Assembly: GCA_949152475.1 (NCBI GenBank)
Contig: OX424563.1
Span: 4,809,001-4,873,000, forward strand
Origin: Terebella lapidaria
Taxonomy: Eukaryota; Annelida; Polychaeta; Terebellida; Terebellidae
Direction: 5' to 3'
Length of the DNA: 64,000 bases
This document shows, piece by piece, positions 1 through 14,100 of this stretch. How positions within the stretch are numbered: the first letter of the stretch is position 1; every line of letters begins with the position of its first letter. Under the pieces are notes generated by a model. It had not been told where the DNA came from, did not search any database, and saw only the letters and a list, made by a program, of their open reading frames with translations. The position numbers were made by a program, and so were the translations under genes.

Positions 1-776
1 ACACGCTTCTACACTTATAATGTCAATATCATAATGTCCGGACATTCTTTTTCATTCAAGAACGATATCTTTCGGAACAAGCATTATGAGCTGTTAATGA
101 ACAAGCCATACCGTGGATCACGGAATCGGGTAATTCCAAGGGAGCCGCTGTCTGATCGAAAGACTTGCAATAATATTTCGCAGTTTTCAGGCATGAATAA
201 GATCGGAAACGTTATACAAACTAACGGAAATAATTTTTGAAGGATTGTTTTCACCTGATGGTTGAGACTGATATTCTTTATAACAAATGCTGCGGTATGA
301 TAGCAGGATCGGACCAACGCATCTATCCATGGGCCATTTTTATCGTATTTGATCAGGAGGCGACAATAATCACATCTCACGATATTATTAAATAAAAGTA
401 TATATTTCACAGGGAATAGAATACCCCCACCAAATAAAGATGAATATTCCTCAAATGACGTCAGTCATGCACCCCGCCAATCAAATGCAAGATAGAGAAT
501 GCATGCGAATCATTAAATGAATAATAACGAAAATATTGTATGACCAAACGGGGAATATATATATAAGTTTTTTCTCGGGTCTGGAATAACCATGAACCTC
601 GGGACAACAAAACTATATACCAATATTCCAAGTTTGGTTTGGTCCTACACTATTTTCTTAATGTTTCATGTCGTATTTTTAGTTTGCATTTTATCATTTG
701 GCGAGTAATGATACATTCGCACTGTCACGTGATCCATGCACATCTCATCCAAGGAGGCGAATGAGAGTTGTTCAAT
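1..776. other. Intergenic, no gene recognised
   Basis: AT-rich DNA with short open frames only. None has family motifs, splice-site context or a codon pattern that I can recognise. No RNA gene seen. Confidence 0.5.
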
Positions 777-2394
777 CCACGGTGGGTAGGCAGACAGTAC
801 TCTTGCATGATTTCCGAACTCTAACTGATCCCTAAGAACTCTTGCATAAACAAAACGCACATGGCAGGTGAAGGAAAATCTGAATTGCATGGAATCAGAT
901 AAGGTTTTTACATTTATGTGATTTGCACGGAACATTAGACATATTAGACTATTTTATTATCAAAGGGGAAGATTCATACATATCTTTAGTATCACACAGT
1001 TGTGCACACAGTTGCGTGGAAGTGGGATCAAACAGGGTCAAAATATATATTTTATGGAATAGTTCACAAAATATACTTCAGTTATCTGACCAATCGTCTC
1101 TGGACGTGCAATTGGTTAAATTTAAACGATTGGCACATCGAAATTACTGTGAAGACGAAGAATAGCAATGCTAATTAATAAAAAACAAAACCGAACTTTT
1201 GCATGATGTACCTCCCCACTCTTGCATGATTCCTCCCAAATAAAACGTGGTATGCCATGCTTTTCCCCAGAACTTATGTCGCTGTTAATTAAACTTATGT
1301 TACAGATGTCTTTTCTCAATTATCTGGGGTGTACCTCATTTCAGGGTGGAGGCACATCAGGTAGCATAAATTGAGTTTGACAGGTGTTGCCGTCACCCAA
1401 CTCTTAGTAGGGCCTAATTAATGCATTATGTTCACTTCCAGATTTGGATACTGGTAGTTATTTCATCGTGATATATGTTTATAAAATTTGTTCCAAGGGC
1501 TAAGGAAAGTTACCGGACAATATATGTTGTAGATCTTAGCCAATTTGTTCAGGGACCTTGAAAGTATGGTCATTCAAGATCAAATTCGAGGTCGCAAGAA
1601 TATATTCATTCATTCGTCGCAAGATCATTCCATACATGTACATGTTCATAATTAATTCCCTAGCTGTAAAGTAGATAATAAGCGAGATATTAGCCATTTG
1701 TGATCTGACCTTGAAAATGAGGTCAAGGGTCATACTCAAGGTCACGACAAAATTCAGCATATATCATTTCTTATATGTCCACAATTGATTCCTAAGCTGT
1801 AAAGTAAATAATAAACAAGATACTAGCCATTTTTGTGGTCTGACCTTGAAAATGAGGTCAAAGTCAAGGTCATCAGAATATTTGGCATATATCATTTCTA
1901 TATGGCCGGTAAGCTAGAACTAACATATATATTTTCGAGAAAAAAAAATCAGTAAATACACTCATGGGCAAATTAACGGACGGGCTTGTTTACGGGAGTT
2001 TCCGGTAATAAAATTGGTAACCCGGGTTGCAAAGCCATAATTTGATATGATCTAGTATAAATCCACGAGACCAGACGGCAGTGCAGCTAGAGAATGTTTA
2101 TGGGGAAAAAACAGTCGCGGAATTTCGTCCACGAGGTGACCCCCAATTTTGTTTTTTGACATTTCGAACACAAAACGTTGTTTAATTTTACCGAAAATTC
2201 GTCCCTATCAACATGAGTTTCTTAAATGTTCCGTGATTTGGTTGATTACTCATAATATTACCTAGTTTTCGTATTATTAAGTGTTTTTGTGGAGGTCCCC
2301 GCCTCCGCATCTATCATAAAATCATGCAAGAGTTCTTAGTGCATCAGTTAGAGTTCGGAAATCATGCAAGACTACTGTCTGCCTACCCACCGTG
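777..2394. repeat. Pair of ~70 bp inverted repeats, possible non-autonomous DNA element
   Basis: Positions 777-847 and 2324-2394 are near-identical in opposite orientation, both with 'tgcaagagttctta' at the inner side and 'cctacccaccgtg' at the outer side. The similarity fades just outside these blocks, as expected for terminal inverted repeats of a 1.6 kb element without an intact gene. The interior also has a further 'ctcttgcatgattcc' piece near 1222 and the 1551-1910 repeat described separately. I could not settle a target-site duplication, so two independent insertions of a small repeat remain possible. Confidence 0.5.
1551..1910. repeat. Imperfect direct repeat rich in 'tgaccttga' words
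   Basis: Two diverged units of about 160 bp lie head to tail (about 1590-1750 and 1755-1910). Each carries a 'gctgtaaagta.ataataa' block, 'tagccattt', 'tgaccttgaaaatgaggtca', then 'catatatcatttc'. Similar 'tgacctca'/'aaggtca' words recur near 48.6-49.0, 58.6 and 59.4 kb, so this looks like a dispersed family. Confidence 0.55.
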
Positions 2395-3402
2395 CAATCG
2401 AAGGTGTCGTCACAATCCAGCATGTCGATGTTTGATGCCGATCAATTACATCATTAATTCTCCTTCAATGGCCCTGCGTCCCTATGAAGGCATTCGGGTT
2501 TGTCATGCTGGTTAAATCAACCGAATCATGTGTAAACGCAGTCGATAAGGGCTAATCAATAATCACGTGATATCGATCTCTACACAATTTAGTCAAAGGA
2601 ACAACTGCATGCACTGACAAAGAAATTTGACACTCACGCATAAATTGTTTCGGTTCTTTTGGTCAATATTTTGTTGGTTGTTTTAAACAAATAATTTGCA
2701 TAATTTGTTGGTTTTTTTGTCAATAGTCTGACTTCACTATTTAAGAAAACCTTGAAATAAAAGATTTTTTCGGAATACTATGATGTTGACACCACATCAA
2801 CCTATTTTATAGCTTTTTGTCAAAATTCAGTCTATATTGAAGTTAAAACCGATCACTTTAATACTATCAGATGATCAACAAAAAGACGTACTTTGATGGA
2901 TGTTAAAAATGTGTATACTGGACTCATCCCATACTCCATTTAGCTGAGTGTCTATCCTGCAACTGATAGCCAGGTGTACAATATATGATTGCAATATTTA
3001 GTTACCCAAAGCCGGGAGGCCGTGAATTAGAATCCCATCGGTAGTCAAGGGATTTATAATGACCGATCCCCACCCAGAATGAGTGTGCTATAGGCTACAG
3101 TATATTAATTATATTGGCCATTCAACTCAATGTTAAATTATCTTACTTTGACGGTCCATAACACCTTCCTAAAAAAAAATCCCAGCCTAACCACTATGCT
3201 AGTTTTATCCCTCAACGTATTGGGCATCGCGTGGTAAGCATGAATATATTTGACGACACATGGGATTTTTCGCTATTCTGCCTTGAATGGACCCGGGGTG
3301 AACATACCCAAAATTATGGGTACTGATGCCCATGCAAAACCCCTTTGATTCCCCAGCTCCTGAGAAGAACGCCAACAAGATACTGCCTTGAAAACCGGGT
3401 CT
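2395..3402. other. Non-coding, nothing recognised
   Basis: AT-rich intergenic DNA without a supportable gene, RNA or mobile-element end. Confidence 0.4.
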
Positions 3403-3810
3403 TTATTTCCCAGCACTGCGTTCTTTCAGGTGAATATACACTCGTCCAGAAGTCTGGCCTAAAAAAATATATGAGGCGATGTTTAACAACAGTTTCCCTT
3501 TAAATTGCCTAAGTGAGGTGAACGCTCGCTGATTGGCTAAGCGAATTACTGTACACTGCCCTATCGATTCAAGGCATGACAATGCCAAGTATATTACGTC
3601 ACATCCGTTACACCCAGAGGATTTCATAATATGAAAATGAGGGATTTCCTTCATACCCCTCAGGAGGGTGGGGATATTTTGCATTTGCTGACTGTAGTGT
3701 TGACCCAATAGAGCTGGTTGACATTGCACACGGTCAGTTTTAAAACCACAGCACACACTCAGCTCAGACGACGAACGGTAAATGTGGGTTGTCAGGCGTG
3801 GGGGCACCCT
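3403..3810 (-). repeat. Dispersed repeat fragment carrying a 134-codon open frame
   Basis: A minus-strand open frame runs through most of this block. It has no domain I recognise. A diverged relative of part of it lies at about 62795-62925: both share 'cgtcaca.ccgt', 'ggggatatt' and 'gagctggttg.cattgc' in the same order. Presence in two copies flanked by unrelated DNA points to a mobile-element remnant rather than a host exon. Confidence 0.45.
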
Positions 3811-5129
3811 CAGAAATCGAGAACTACCTTGACATATATATAGCTGCTAACGTTCCGCTTGTTCTGGGAAGGAGCTGTGAAGATTTAAATCGGGGTGTTT
3901 GAACATTGTTTCAATGGTAGATTACCGTATGAGGCCTCATTGGGTAGGCTGACCATTCAGCCGTGTGTCACCTACGAGTATGATACTGGGGGAATTCCTG
4001 ATGTTATGACTCAGGATTGGGGATAATTACACCCCAGGGTCCACAGTAGCTATGTACACCGGGCTTGTGTGACGCCAGGATAGCTTCATGGTCTGGTAGA
4101 ACCAGGTCCATGAACGGTATGATATGAAGTATGTGGCATAGCCCTGTCATGAAGTCCCAAACCGAAATGGAATTCCATACTTAAGCTGAACAGCTTAGGC
4201 CTGTACAAAATGGGTTCGTCCAACAAAACTGTTTTTGAAATTTAGTGTGACGATTTTTCTTTTGTAACTCGTCGAGTTTCTTTGTTCTTTGCCTATTGGC
4301 CTATCTCTGAACAGATCTACACGTATACGATTCAGTGGAATTATTCGTGCCAATAACATTAGAGCAATAACTCTGGCGAATAACATCATCACTATTTCTG
4401 TCCTTCTTCTTATTACTCCATATGATGAACGTATTATCTCCATGGCGACAACGCTAACAATATCACCCGCCCACAAGGTAACCGAGCTGATCACGTCAAC
4501 TCGAACACAATCCAGCCAAATTAGACGCGAGGGTGGAGTTTACCTTGCGATCTCCTTCGCTATTGACTGAATCCTCGTCATTTGCTTCAGCTCCCGACTC
4601 GCTACAGATAGAGAGACACGAAATCAGGATAGCAAAGTTTATACCGGCATTCCTGATGTGATCAGCTCGTGATCAGTCTAGGTCAGTTGCTGGATTTGTA
4701 TGTGACTAATATTCCGCAACTGCTCCATATCATCAGCTCAAGCATCAGAGATTTATAGTAGGCCTATATATTGATTCAGGACCTGACCATTTGATTTGGA
4801 GAATTGGACGTGGGCAAGCAAATAGCAAGATTGCGTATTTCCATCTATTTGACAATTAATATATAGGAGCCGTTAACTAAACTTGACATATTTAGGTGAA
4901 TTCAGCTTGATACTGTTTTGGTGTAGAGTTATCTAAGTTGCGAAGAATTGAATTAACTGCTTCTTCTACCATCGTGATACAAATAAAGTATGCGACAGAG
5001 AGAAATCATATCCTTTCAAAATTTTGCTTGCCTAAAAAACATCTTAGATATTGAATAGTACGGCGGCTTATTTATGCCATATTTATTTTATTATATCAAA
5101 GAAAACTAATTCCAAATGATCAAGGAACG
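3811..5129. other. Intergenic, no gene recognised
   Basis: Contains overlapping short open frames on both strands near 4195-4570 without recognisable motifs. No repeat end seen. Confidence 0.4.
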
Positions 5130-5398
5130 GAAATATTTTCGCTGCAGCTAAAATATTTTCGATGCAGCTAAAACTATTTTCGCTCCAGCTAAAATAATTT
5201 TCGCTCAAGCTAAAACATTTTCGGTCCAGCTAAAACATTTTCGGTCCAGCTGTTTTAGCTGGAGAGAAAATAGTTTTAGCTGCAGCGAAAATGTTTTAGC
5301 CGTGGCGAAAATAGTTTTAGCCGTGGCGAAAATAGTTTTAGTTGCAGCGAAAATATTTTGGCTGGAGCGAAAATAGATTTAGCTGGAGCGAAAATGTG
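5130..5398. repeat. Head-to-head minisatellite forming a large palindrome
   Basis: About a dozen copies of a 19-22 bp unit. In the left half (to about 5250) the units read 'ttttcgctccagctaaaa'; in the right half they read 'ttttagctgcagcgaaaa', the reverse complement. The switch point is near 5252. The array can therefore pair with itself over more than 100 bp. Units vary at a few bases (gctgcagct, gctccagct, ccgtggcga). Confidence 0.85.
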
Positions 5399-8133
5399 TC
5401 CGTGGCTTGATAATTTGGAATTTATTTTCTGTGAAGTAAAAAAATGAATATGGCACAAATAAGCCACTGTAGAAAAGATTTAGATTAGTAAATATATTTT
5501 TGGAATGTTGAGTACGGTCTCTCCATCTGCACGTATACCATTGTGTAATTATACACATCGCCTCATACTCTGTTTCTCGTCCTCTCAGAATGGATGTTCT
5601 GGTGAATCACTCAGCAGAACAGTTTCAAAATTCCAATTACACCATGATTCAGCGAGATGTGCTGACGATCGAAAGAAAGAGGCTGAACATCCTAAAGATA
5701 TAATTCACACCATACTGTCTGTATTCACATATTCTATATAATCCTAACAAAAGTCCGAATTCAGCCATTTATAGAAAAATTAAATGTCATCCCGCCCATG
5801 TAGAAATGACACATGAAATATTTATCTGCGTCTATTTTCGTTCGATTTCACCCGATTGACATCTCGCTGTTTCAGTTTGTGTGCTATATTTCGTGATGAT
5901 ATTCTGTCTGTTTTTTTCCAAAATGTCAGATTTAATGGCACCTATTCCACCTGTAGCATTCGTGCGTCTACAGACGAGCGAGAGTTCGTGAGACCTTTCT
6001 CGTCTTTGTCTAGAAGCTAATATTAGCCATTAATGTCAAAATGAGAAATGGCTGAAAACGAATTGTGTTAACACAGAAATCGTCGTGAAAATTGTTCGCA
6101 ATTAGGTCAATTTTCTTCCTAATTGTGTTCAAATTGCATGTTTGTTACATCATGTTTCTGTTTTGGGAACAGCACATATTTATTAATTTTTAAACACGTA
6201 TTTTCTTCAAGTCATTACTAGCTTACACTGTCATATGAACTGATCTTTTACTCGTTTGTCTTGGGCAATTAACTGAAAAATCCAAAAGTACATACAATAG
6301 AAAACGAATGCAGAAAACAGAAAGGTTTTGTTTTCTTGGGTACATTAATGAACATTGAATAGAGCGATAATGGCGAAAAAAACTTGCAATTGTGATGATT
6401 TCCATGAACGAAAATGTACTTCTCTGCTGTACGCATGCATAATTTCTCACTCTTAAAGGTAGAAGCACTTTCACAATTGAACAAAAATATTCATGCTGTA
6501 GTAGTTCTCTTTATATACAGTACAATTGCGATTCGCGCAAGATTTGTTTGAATTATGTATTAAATGCTGGAAATGAGTTACCCATTAAAACATTCGAACC
6601 CGGCTCTCGTATATTTTTCTTCAAAATGGCCCGCCTTCCTGGCGAGTTCTACACACGGTCTCGTGACGTCATCAATATTTGTCCTGAGACCATGACAACG
6701 ACAATGTCAGCAAGCCAATAACTTTCTATTAAATGTTTTCATGCACGTTCAACTTTATATTCCTGACATTCTCGAGATGTACTTTCAAGTTTACAAGACA
6801 GACAGGAATGCTAAGATTTTAAAATGGGCCATTTTGAAATGGATTCCAACTTTGAAGACCCGGTGAAAAAAAAAACATATGAATGGAGCATAGAAACTTT
6901 ATCAATTTCCCATAGAGTGTTTTGCACGGTTTTTCGAATTGTAGTTGATCGTTATTGTGTATAAGGAATAGAAAGCATATATGTATGATATAATTTATTC
7001 AAGAATGTTTGCATACATTTCACATAACGATGACACCACTGACAAACGGCAGACCACAAAGATGATCACATTCACTCCGGTGGAGAACATTGAGTAATCC
7101 AACAGAATACCTATGTATTATTTTCTATTTAGTCATCAATCAATGTTTAAGAATGAATTTAATGCCATCATCGCACATAAACATTCCGCACGCAACGACA
7201 CGTGTATGATATGACAATACACCCAGAAGAATGCTCTGATAATTTGATACCATAGACTTTCCAAAAATCAGGAAATCGAAGCAATGGATCGGTCATGTTA
7301 CCTGTCACCGGTCACATCTGCGAACGAAACAATTAATAATCCATCGAAATGGAGGGTGAACAAATATCAATAATAAATCAGACATTTTGATATTCGCGCT
7401 GACCATGAAACATCGATTTCACACACCAACACAAGATTCGAACTTTGGTTTCCGAGATGAACCAGGACAGTTTCATACCCTGTACGTCTAAACAAAAGAA
7501 TATTGCCTTTTCACACTGGGTTCAAGACAGACATTGGCACTGTTTACAAAACAACTATGACAAACGCATAATTTTTGAATGAGCGCTCAGGACATTTTGC
7601 ACGAATAGACACCAACGTTCTTGTGATTATAATTATCTCGAAAGATGCAGTATCGAATAAGGAAAGGTATACTAAGTATATGTTATTATGTTTCTTATGA
7701 TATATTTGCGTTCCGATGAAATCCCGAATGTCAAATATTAAACCTCACTCAGTATTTAATAACACATTCCGTCTAAATATCGACAAAAAGAAAGAGCACG
7801 CACGCATCAGGTTGGTAAATGCCTGTAATCGACGTAACGTTAGCTGAAAATAATTATTCTCTCCTCCGCTGGTGGGACACGTTAAGCACGACATGGTGAT
7901 AATGCTACTCCAGGCACAGTTTCCTCGAGAATGAAAACAAAAATAAGCCGGTTAATAAAATGCACACTATCAGGATAGATGCGTCCGATTGCAACAGATA
8001 GAGCGAAGTACCGCCGTCACTTCTCTCCGGGGAAAAGAGAGAGAGAAAAAACAGTCAATCGACAGTGTGGTTGGATCGCGCGGACGAACTTTTCACCCAG
8101 CGGGCCCGTGTTACCATAGGAACATAGAATCAG
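5399..8133. other. Downstream flank of the left NCS gene
   Basis: No gene recognised. On the minus strand an AATAAA hexamer (plus-strand TTTATT at 6994-6999) lies about 1.1 kb past the NCS stop codon and is a candidate poly(A) signal, which would make this the 3' UTR. The rest is AT-rich DNA with short open frames that have no recognisable motif. Confidence 0.35.
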
Positions 8134-11100
8134 TCACGATTCCATGTTGGAGCAGGCGAGTAGATTGAAGAGCGTCTCGTCGTTGAGACATCCATTGACG
8201 AATTCCTCCTTGGAAAGCACGCCGTCATTGTTGACGTCCATCTTACTGAAGATGTCCCGTGTGCGGCCGAGCGGAGCGTCCCCTAGCGAGTCCGGGTCCG
8301 TCTCCGTCATCAGGTAGATAGCCTAGTTTTTGGTTTCGTTCGGAGGGACATGCAAGGAAATAATTATTAATGAGCACGAAGGATAAGGTAGCGATATTGC
8401 CTAGAAGATTAACAGATCACCCGTGAGGACCAACCGTAAGCCTACTTTTTCCTCATACAAACTCATAGGTCAGATTGATCAGGGGCTGACTTACCTTGAT
8501 GACCTCGGTCATTTCGTCCTCCTCTATGGTCCCGTTACGGTCGATGTCGTAGAGGCGGAAGGCCAATTCCAGTTTCTCCTCCGGTTGTCCCGCCTGTGTC
8601 ACGCTTATAGCCTGCCGTATCATGTACATGGAATATTCATAAATGGACGTGTGTAGCCGGCAACAGCAAGTGATGTGTACTATTCTTTAAAAGATGAATT
8701 TAATTTACTAGAATTTCCAAGAAAACTATGAACCAACCAAAGGGATAGAATATTGACTGTGCTGATCAACACGGTGGTGACTTTTGGTAACCTATTTAAT
8801 TCATGCTTGATTTGGTAGAAATGGGTTGTCTGGTAAATATGGTGTATGAACACACACGCACTCTTTCTACATATAATACAGGAAAAGGAATTTGTGTAAC
8901 TTTAAGTGGTAGGATGACAAACCCACTTGGAGAAACTCCTTGAAGTCGATTTTGCCGCTGTCATCTTCGTCAAAGGTCCTGAAGACGTGCTCGTAGAAGG
9001 ATTTAGCCTTCCCTTCGGGAAATAACTCCTGGTAAATGTTGATGAATTGGTTCCGTGAGAGCTCTCCGCTTGGGCAGTCCTTCTGAAAGAGAGATCAGTA
9101 ATCTGATAAATTACGAGAATACTTCATCTGTTGCACGTATATTGTGAATGTATATTGCAAATATCATAGACATAAAAAATATTCTATGTTCATGGCAGAT
9201 ATGTGGCAAAATACAGAATAATAAATACCGGTAGATGACAATTTAATGCCTATCAAACAATCATCAGATATATGCAAGAATGGCAGAGGCGGACAGTATT
9301 CGGGATCCGAATGGCGTTGTTCAAGGACATCAAATTCTTTTCAACACATCAGGACATTTAACACCAAAATGGGCTGTACATTTGAGCTTGGAGAACATAT
9401 CGTCAATGGCAATTAAATGATAGCAATGTTGTGGAAGTGGAAACAGATTGCTCCGAACAGCATCAGCATACTGCTGATGCACACTGCTCCGTAATACTAT
9501 TCGTCCACTGAAAACATACCATTTAACTTACACCTCACAAAACTATAATCCTTATTGAAAATAGAGGAACAAGCACCACACGTTACTTGGACCAACATGG
9601 CCTCTCCCACATCTGACTCACACGCTTTCTCCACCTGTAGCAATCTGAACATGATCTCGAAGTACACCCCCAACACACCTCAGAGAGGTGTGTCACCCGG
9701 GGACAAACACATACAATTCATGCAATGTTGCGAGTAAACTGCCAAACTGTATTGGCAGTGCAAGGCCCCGCCACACAATCTGCTAAGTAATGGTTGCTTG
9801 ATTAATAACGTGTAATCGTCAGTAGATTGATTAATGATCGGGGACACGATGAGTTAGCGTACACATAAATAAGCATAAAACCCCGAGTCTCAGCATTAGC
9901 GCTGGGAATGTCGTACTCATTAGTTAATTGTCCCGCATCTCCTTAATTAGCAGATGGCTTCTATTTGGCACATCACGATACGTGAGCCATGTGACAGTGG
10001 ACCTCACAGTCTCTCTACAACCCCCTCTAGCGACTGGTACGGGAACAACTTGAGTAATGTACATATGGTGGTGCTTTCTACACTACACTAGTTATTCAAT
10101 ATTGTGATAACACATCATCAGTTCATTTATGACAGACCATTACCGGTTTTGAATAGCATACATGTACTATTGCACGTTGGCCTATTTATTCATTGTTGTT
10201 GTAGTCGTCTGCTGTTGTTCTATCCATATAATAATAGTAGTTCTATCGTTTCGATACTTGTTACAAATACACATATACATCATATGCTGTTATTTATACC
10301 ATGTTTGAGCCTGGTACATTCATCCATTTACCTGTATTTGTTACATAAACACATACATATACGATGTTACTTATACGATGTTTGAGTAGAAGACGTGGAA
10401 TCAATACCCAGTATTAAGTATTCCGAGCAAACAAAACAGGGTCCGTTATCCAATCTCATAGTCCGGGGACAGAAAGTCATATCAGGCATATGAAGTGAGT
10501 GTAAACGCCAGAGTTAACTATATCAAGTAAAGGCCCTGTCGTGGGATTCAATGTATAATTTCATAACGTACCCGTAATTTACATTTTGCTCGTTTTTCTA
10601 GGTGTCTTTATGATAATGCGCCATCTGGCGAATATTGTGAGAATGAATTTGCCCAATGTTTACGTGACGAATTTCAAGAAATTATGTTCTTAGCCGAAGT
10701 TTGCTATCAAGTTTGCTATCAAGTTTTCATAGTATTTTGCCCCCAAATTGTGTTGTAAGTGTCAAAGGTTTGAATATAACGTATTTCAGCTCGGTTGTAT
10801 AGCTGAACTATAGCTCAACGGTATTTTTTGGTGAATATCACATGTTCGTCAATTATCGCCCACCCACTCATACTGTGTCCCCGGTAAAATTTATATCACA
10901 TGTAGGTATTCTTGGTGTACTCTTGTAGCTTAATATATCATAAACTGGTTTGCATTCAGGTTAAATTAGAATTTCTATGTGTTCAGTAATTTATCCAATT
11001 TATCTTATTCTGGAACCAAAATTTGTTGTTATTTTAAAGTCACATCTAATTCTATATATTCTCAGTATACAAAATCATTTGTCAGGCTACACTACATTAT

Positions 11101-14100
11101 TGTTACAAGTATTAGGTATTTTCAATGCTGACTGTACTGTCAGTATAAGTATCATTAATTTCAGCCTCAAAGTTGCAAATTCATAAGATTTGGGTCTGGT
11201 ATTGTGAGCTTTAGGCCTGTCTCAAGGTAACAAATGTTAATAGTGGCCAGGCATAAATGTATAACAATATAATATACATTTTATTTTAATATCAATATTT
11301 TTTCATTCTGTATTCCAGAAACCACGGTTTCACGGTTTCACCAGTTCAAAGTGTCGATGAAATAAAGACTTGCATCAAGACGTGCGTTTGATTTCCGGGG
11401 CTACCACTACTACTACTATAGCTGTGACACCACATAGTTTAACACAACAAGAACTGTAACTGGTGTCTGAAGATGGCTGATCAAGAAAAGTCAGTCAAGA
11501 CCGAGGGCGTTGAAGAGCCACAGGAGTCTGGTGATGAGCTGAAACATCTTATGAAGACGAGGTCAGGCATTAAATCTGTCATCACACGAAAAATTAACAG
11601 TATCGAAGAGCTGATGTCTGACCCAAAGAACGTAGACACGGTCGCCAAAATACAGAATAGTCTATCTGACGTCTGGGCCAAATTTGACGAAACCCAGCGT
11701 AAAATTATGGCTCTAGTCTCGGGTGATGAGGACGCAACCACCGAACATAGTCAGTATTATGAGAGAGAGAAGGATCGGATTATGGACTTAGACAGTAAAG
11801 TTACTCCATGGATCGACTCCTCAAGGACAACGGAGGAGGATGACGTGAAACCTGAAGACTCAGTCAGTCAAACAAGCAGTGAGCGTTCTTCGATCCTTCG
11901 GCAGGTGTACGAGGAGAAGGCAAAAAGACGGGCAGCAGAAGTTCGTTTGAGGTTTCTGGAGGAAGAAGAAAGCCTGAAGGAAGAAGAAGAGTGTCTCCAG
12001 CGACGAAGAAAACTGTTGGCAGCTAAGAAGGATGTTGAAGAATCTGCAGCACGAGAAGAAAGTCTACGGGAGGCTGTTGTTCAAGAGTCAAGCTTTGTCA
12101 GTGAGAAAACTTCACACAGAAGAAGAGAAGTATCTCCTCGATCAACAGGGATGGCAGAAGACGCCATAAGGCAGGCTTCGGCAGCTTTCTTCCTTCCAAG
12201 GCAAGAGGTTCCAGTGTTCACTGGTGATCCACTTGACTACAACAATTTCATTCTAGCATTCAAAACTCTTATAGCTGAGAAAATATGTCCCAGCTCACGT
12301 TTATTTTACCTAGCCCAGTACACGAGCGGAGACGTGAAGGAACTAGTTAAGAGCTGCTACACAATGGATCCTGAGCATGGGTACACAGAGGCACTAAGGC
12401 TACTGAAAGCCAGATATGGACAGACTTTCCGTATCGCTACAGCTTATGTAGATCGCATTGTTAATGGAACTGCAATAAAATCTGAAGATACGGTCAGCCT
12501 CCAGAAATTCTCAGTTCTGCTGACAAGCTGCAATAACACATTGAAACACTGTGGTCACATCAATAAAGTTGAAAATCCGGAGTCATTCCGTGCGATCGTG
12601 GCCAAATTACCATTTGAGCTTCGAAGGAAATGGAGAGGTCGAGCTGACAGCATAACAGAAGGGGAAGTCAGAGACATAAAATTTGAGGACTTCGTCAAGT
12701 TTGTTGAGAAGGAAGTACGCCTGGCTTCTCACCCTGTGTTTGGAAACCTCTCGAAAACTTCCAAGGACGGTGAGAATAACAAGAGCAAAAAACCCGACAA
12801 GGCTAAGTCCTTTGCTACAACAGGAAACCTGACCCCAGAGAAGGTCAAGACAAAATCCTGGACATGCCTCCTGTGCACCGGCCCACATCTCATGTCTGCT
12901 TGTCCAGATTTCAAGCAGATGTCGATTGATGAACGTTACAACAGTGTTCAAAAGCTTGGTGTTTGTTTCAACTGTTTACACAAACACATGGTAAAGGACT
13001 GTAAAGTACGTTCAAGATGTCAGGTTTGTGGGGGGAAACACTTTACTCTGTTACACAGGTACGGAGCCCCAACCTTGACCAACAGCATCAGCACCCCCAG
13101 TCAGCTAGCGAAGGCCGAGGCGAACCCAGCTCCTGCCAACCAAGGTCCAGGCCGTGTGGGAGCAGCAGTCCGTGAGTCAGGACAATCCATCAGTCTGCAA
13201 GTAGTTCCAGTCAAGGTGCAGGCCTGGGATGGCAGCTGGGTAACTACCCATGCCTTCTTAGATAACGGATCTAACATGACATTTTGCTCGAAGGCACTCA
13301 TTGATGCAGTCGGCCTTCAGGGTGAGAATGCAACTGTTCGGGTGACAACCCTTGACAGGAAGGAAGCCATCATTGAAGGGCAGCTGTTCTCGCTGAACGT
13401 ACAAGACAGCCAGGACGGCGGGTTTGTGACACGATTGTCCTCAGTAATCTGCCGCCCTGAACTCCCAGTTTCACATCAAGACAAGGCCACCCAGCATGAT
13501 GTGGATCGATGGGAGCACCTCAAGGGAGTTAACATCACCAAAGTGGACTCTCCTGTTGGCCTACTCATTGGTAATGATAACCCTGAGCTCCTGCAGCCAT
13601 TAGAAGTAAAACCAAGCCCGGGAGACGGACCTTATGCTGTCAGAACGGTCCTGGGATGGGTGGTGAATGGCCCTCTGGGTAAAGGACAAAACTACAAAAA
13701 TGGCACCTGTAACTTTGTCAATGCCTCTTCCATTAGTCAACAGATCAAACTCCTTTATAATCAGGAGTTTCCAGAGTCTCTTGCAGATCCAACTCTCGAG
13801 ATGTCTGCAAATGACACTAAGGCACTGAATATCATGTCTGAGTCGACACAACTCAAGGATGGCCACTACGAGATGGATCTCCCCCTGGTAACTAAACCAG
13901 TAAGTCTGCCTCAGAACAGAGTTCTCGCAGAACGTCGTCTTCATCTACTCAAACAACGGCTTCAGAAAGATCCGGACCTCAAGACAAAGTACACAACCTT
14001 TATGGAGGACCTCTTCATCAAGGACCATGCTGAACTTGCGCCAAGCAACACAACAGGAAAGTTGGCCTGGTTCCTGCCACATCATGCTGTCACTAACCCA

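Noticed and set aside
4195-4570. Overlapping plus and minus frames of about 95 codons
   Set aside because: Mutually antisense, without motifs or neighbours supporting either.
5130-5398. CRISPR-like array
   Set aside because: The regular repeats have no unique spacers, change direction midway, and the genome is eukaryotic.
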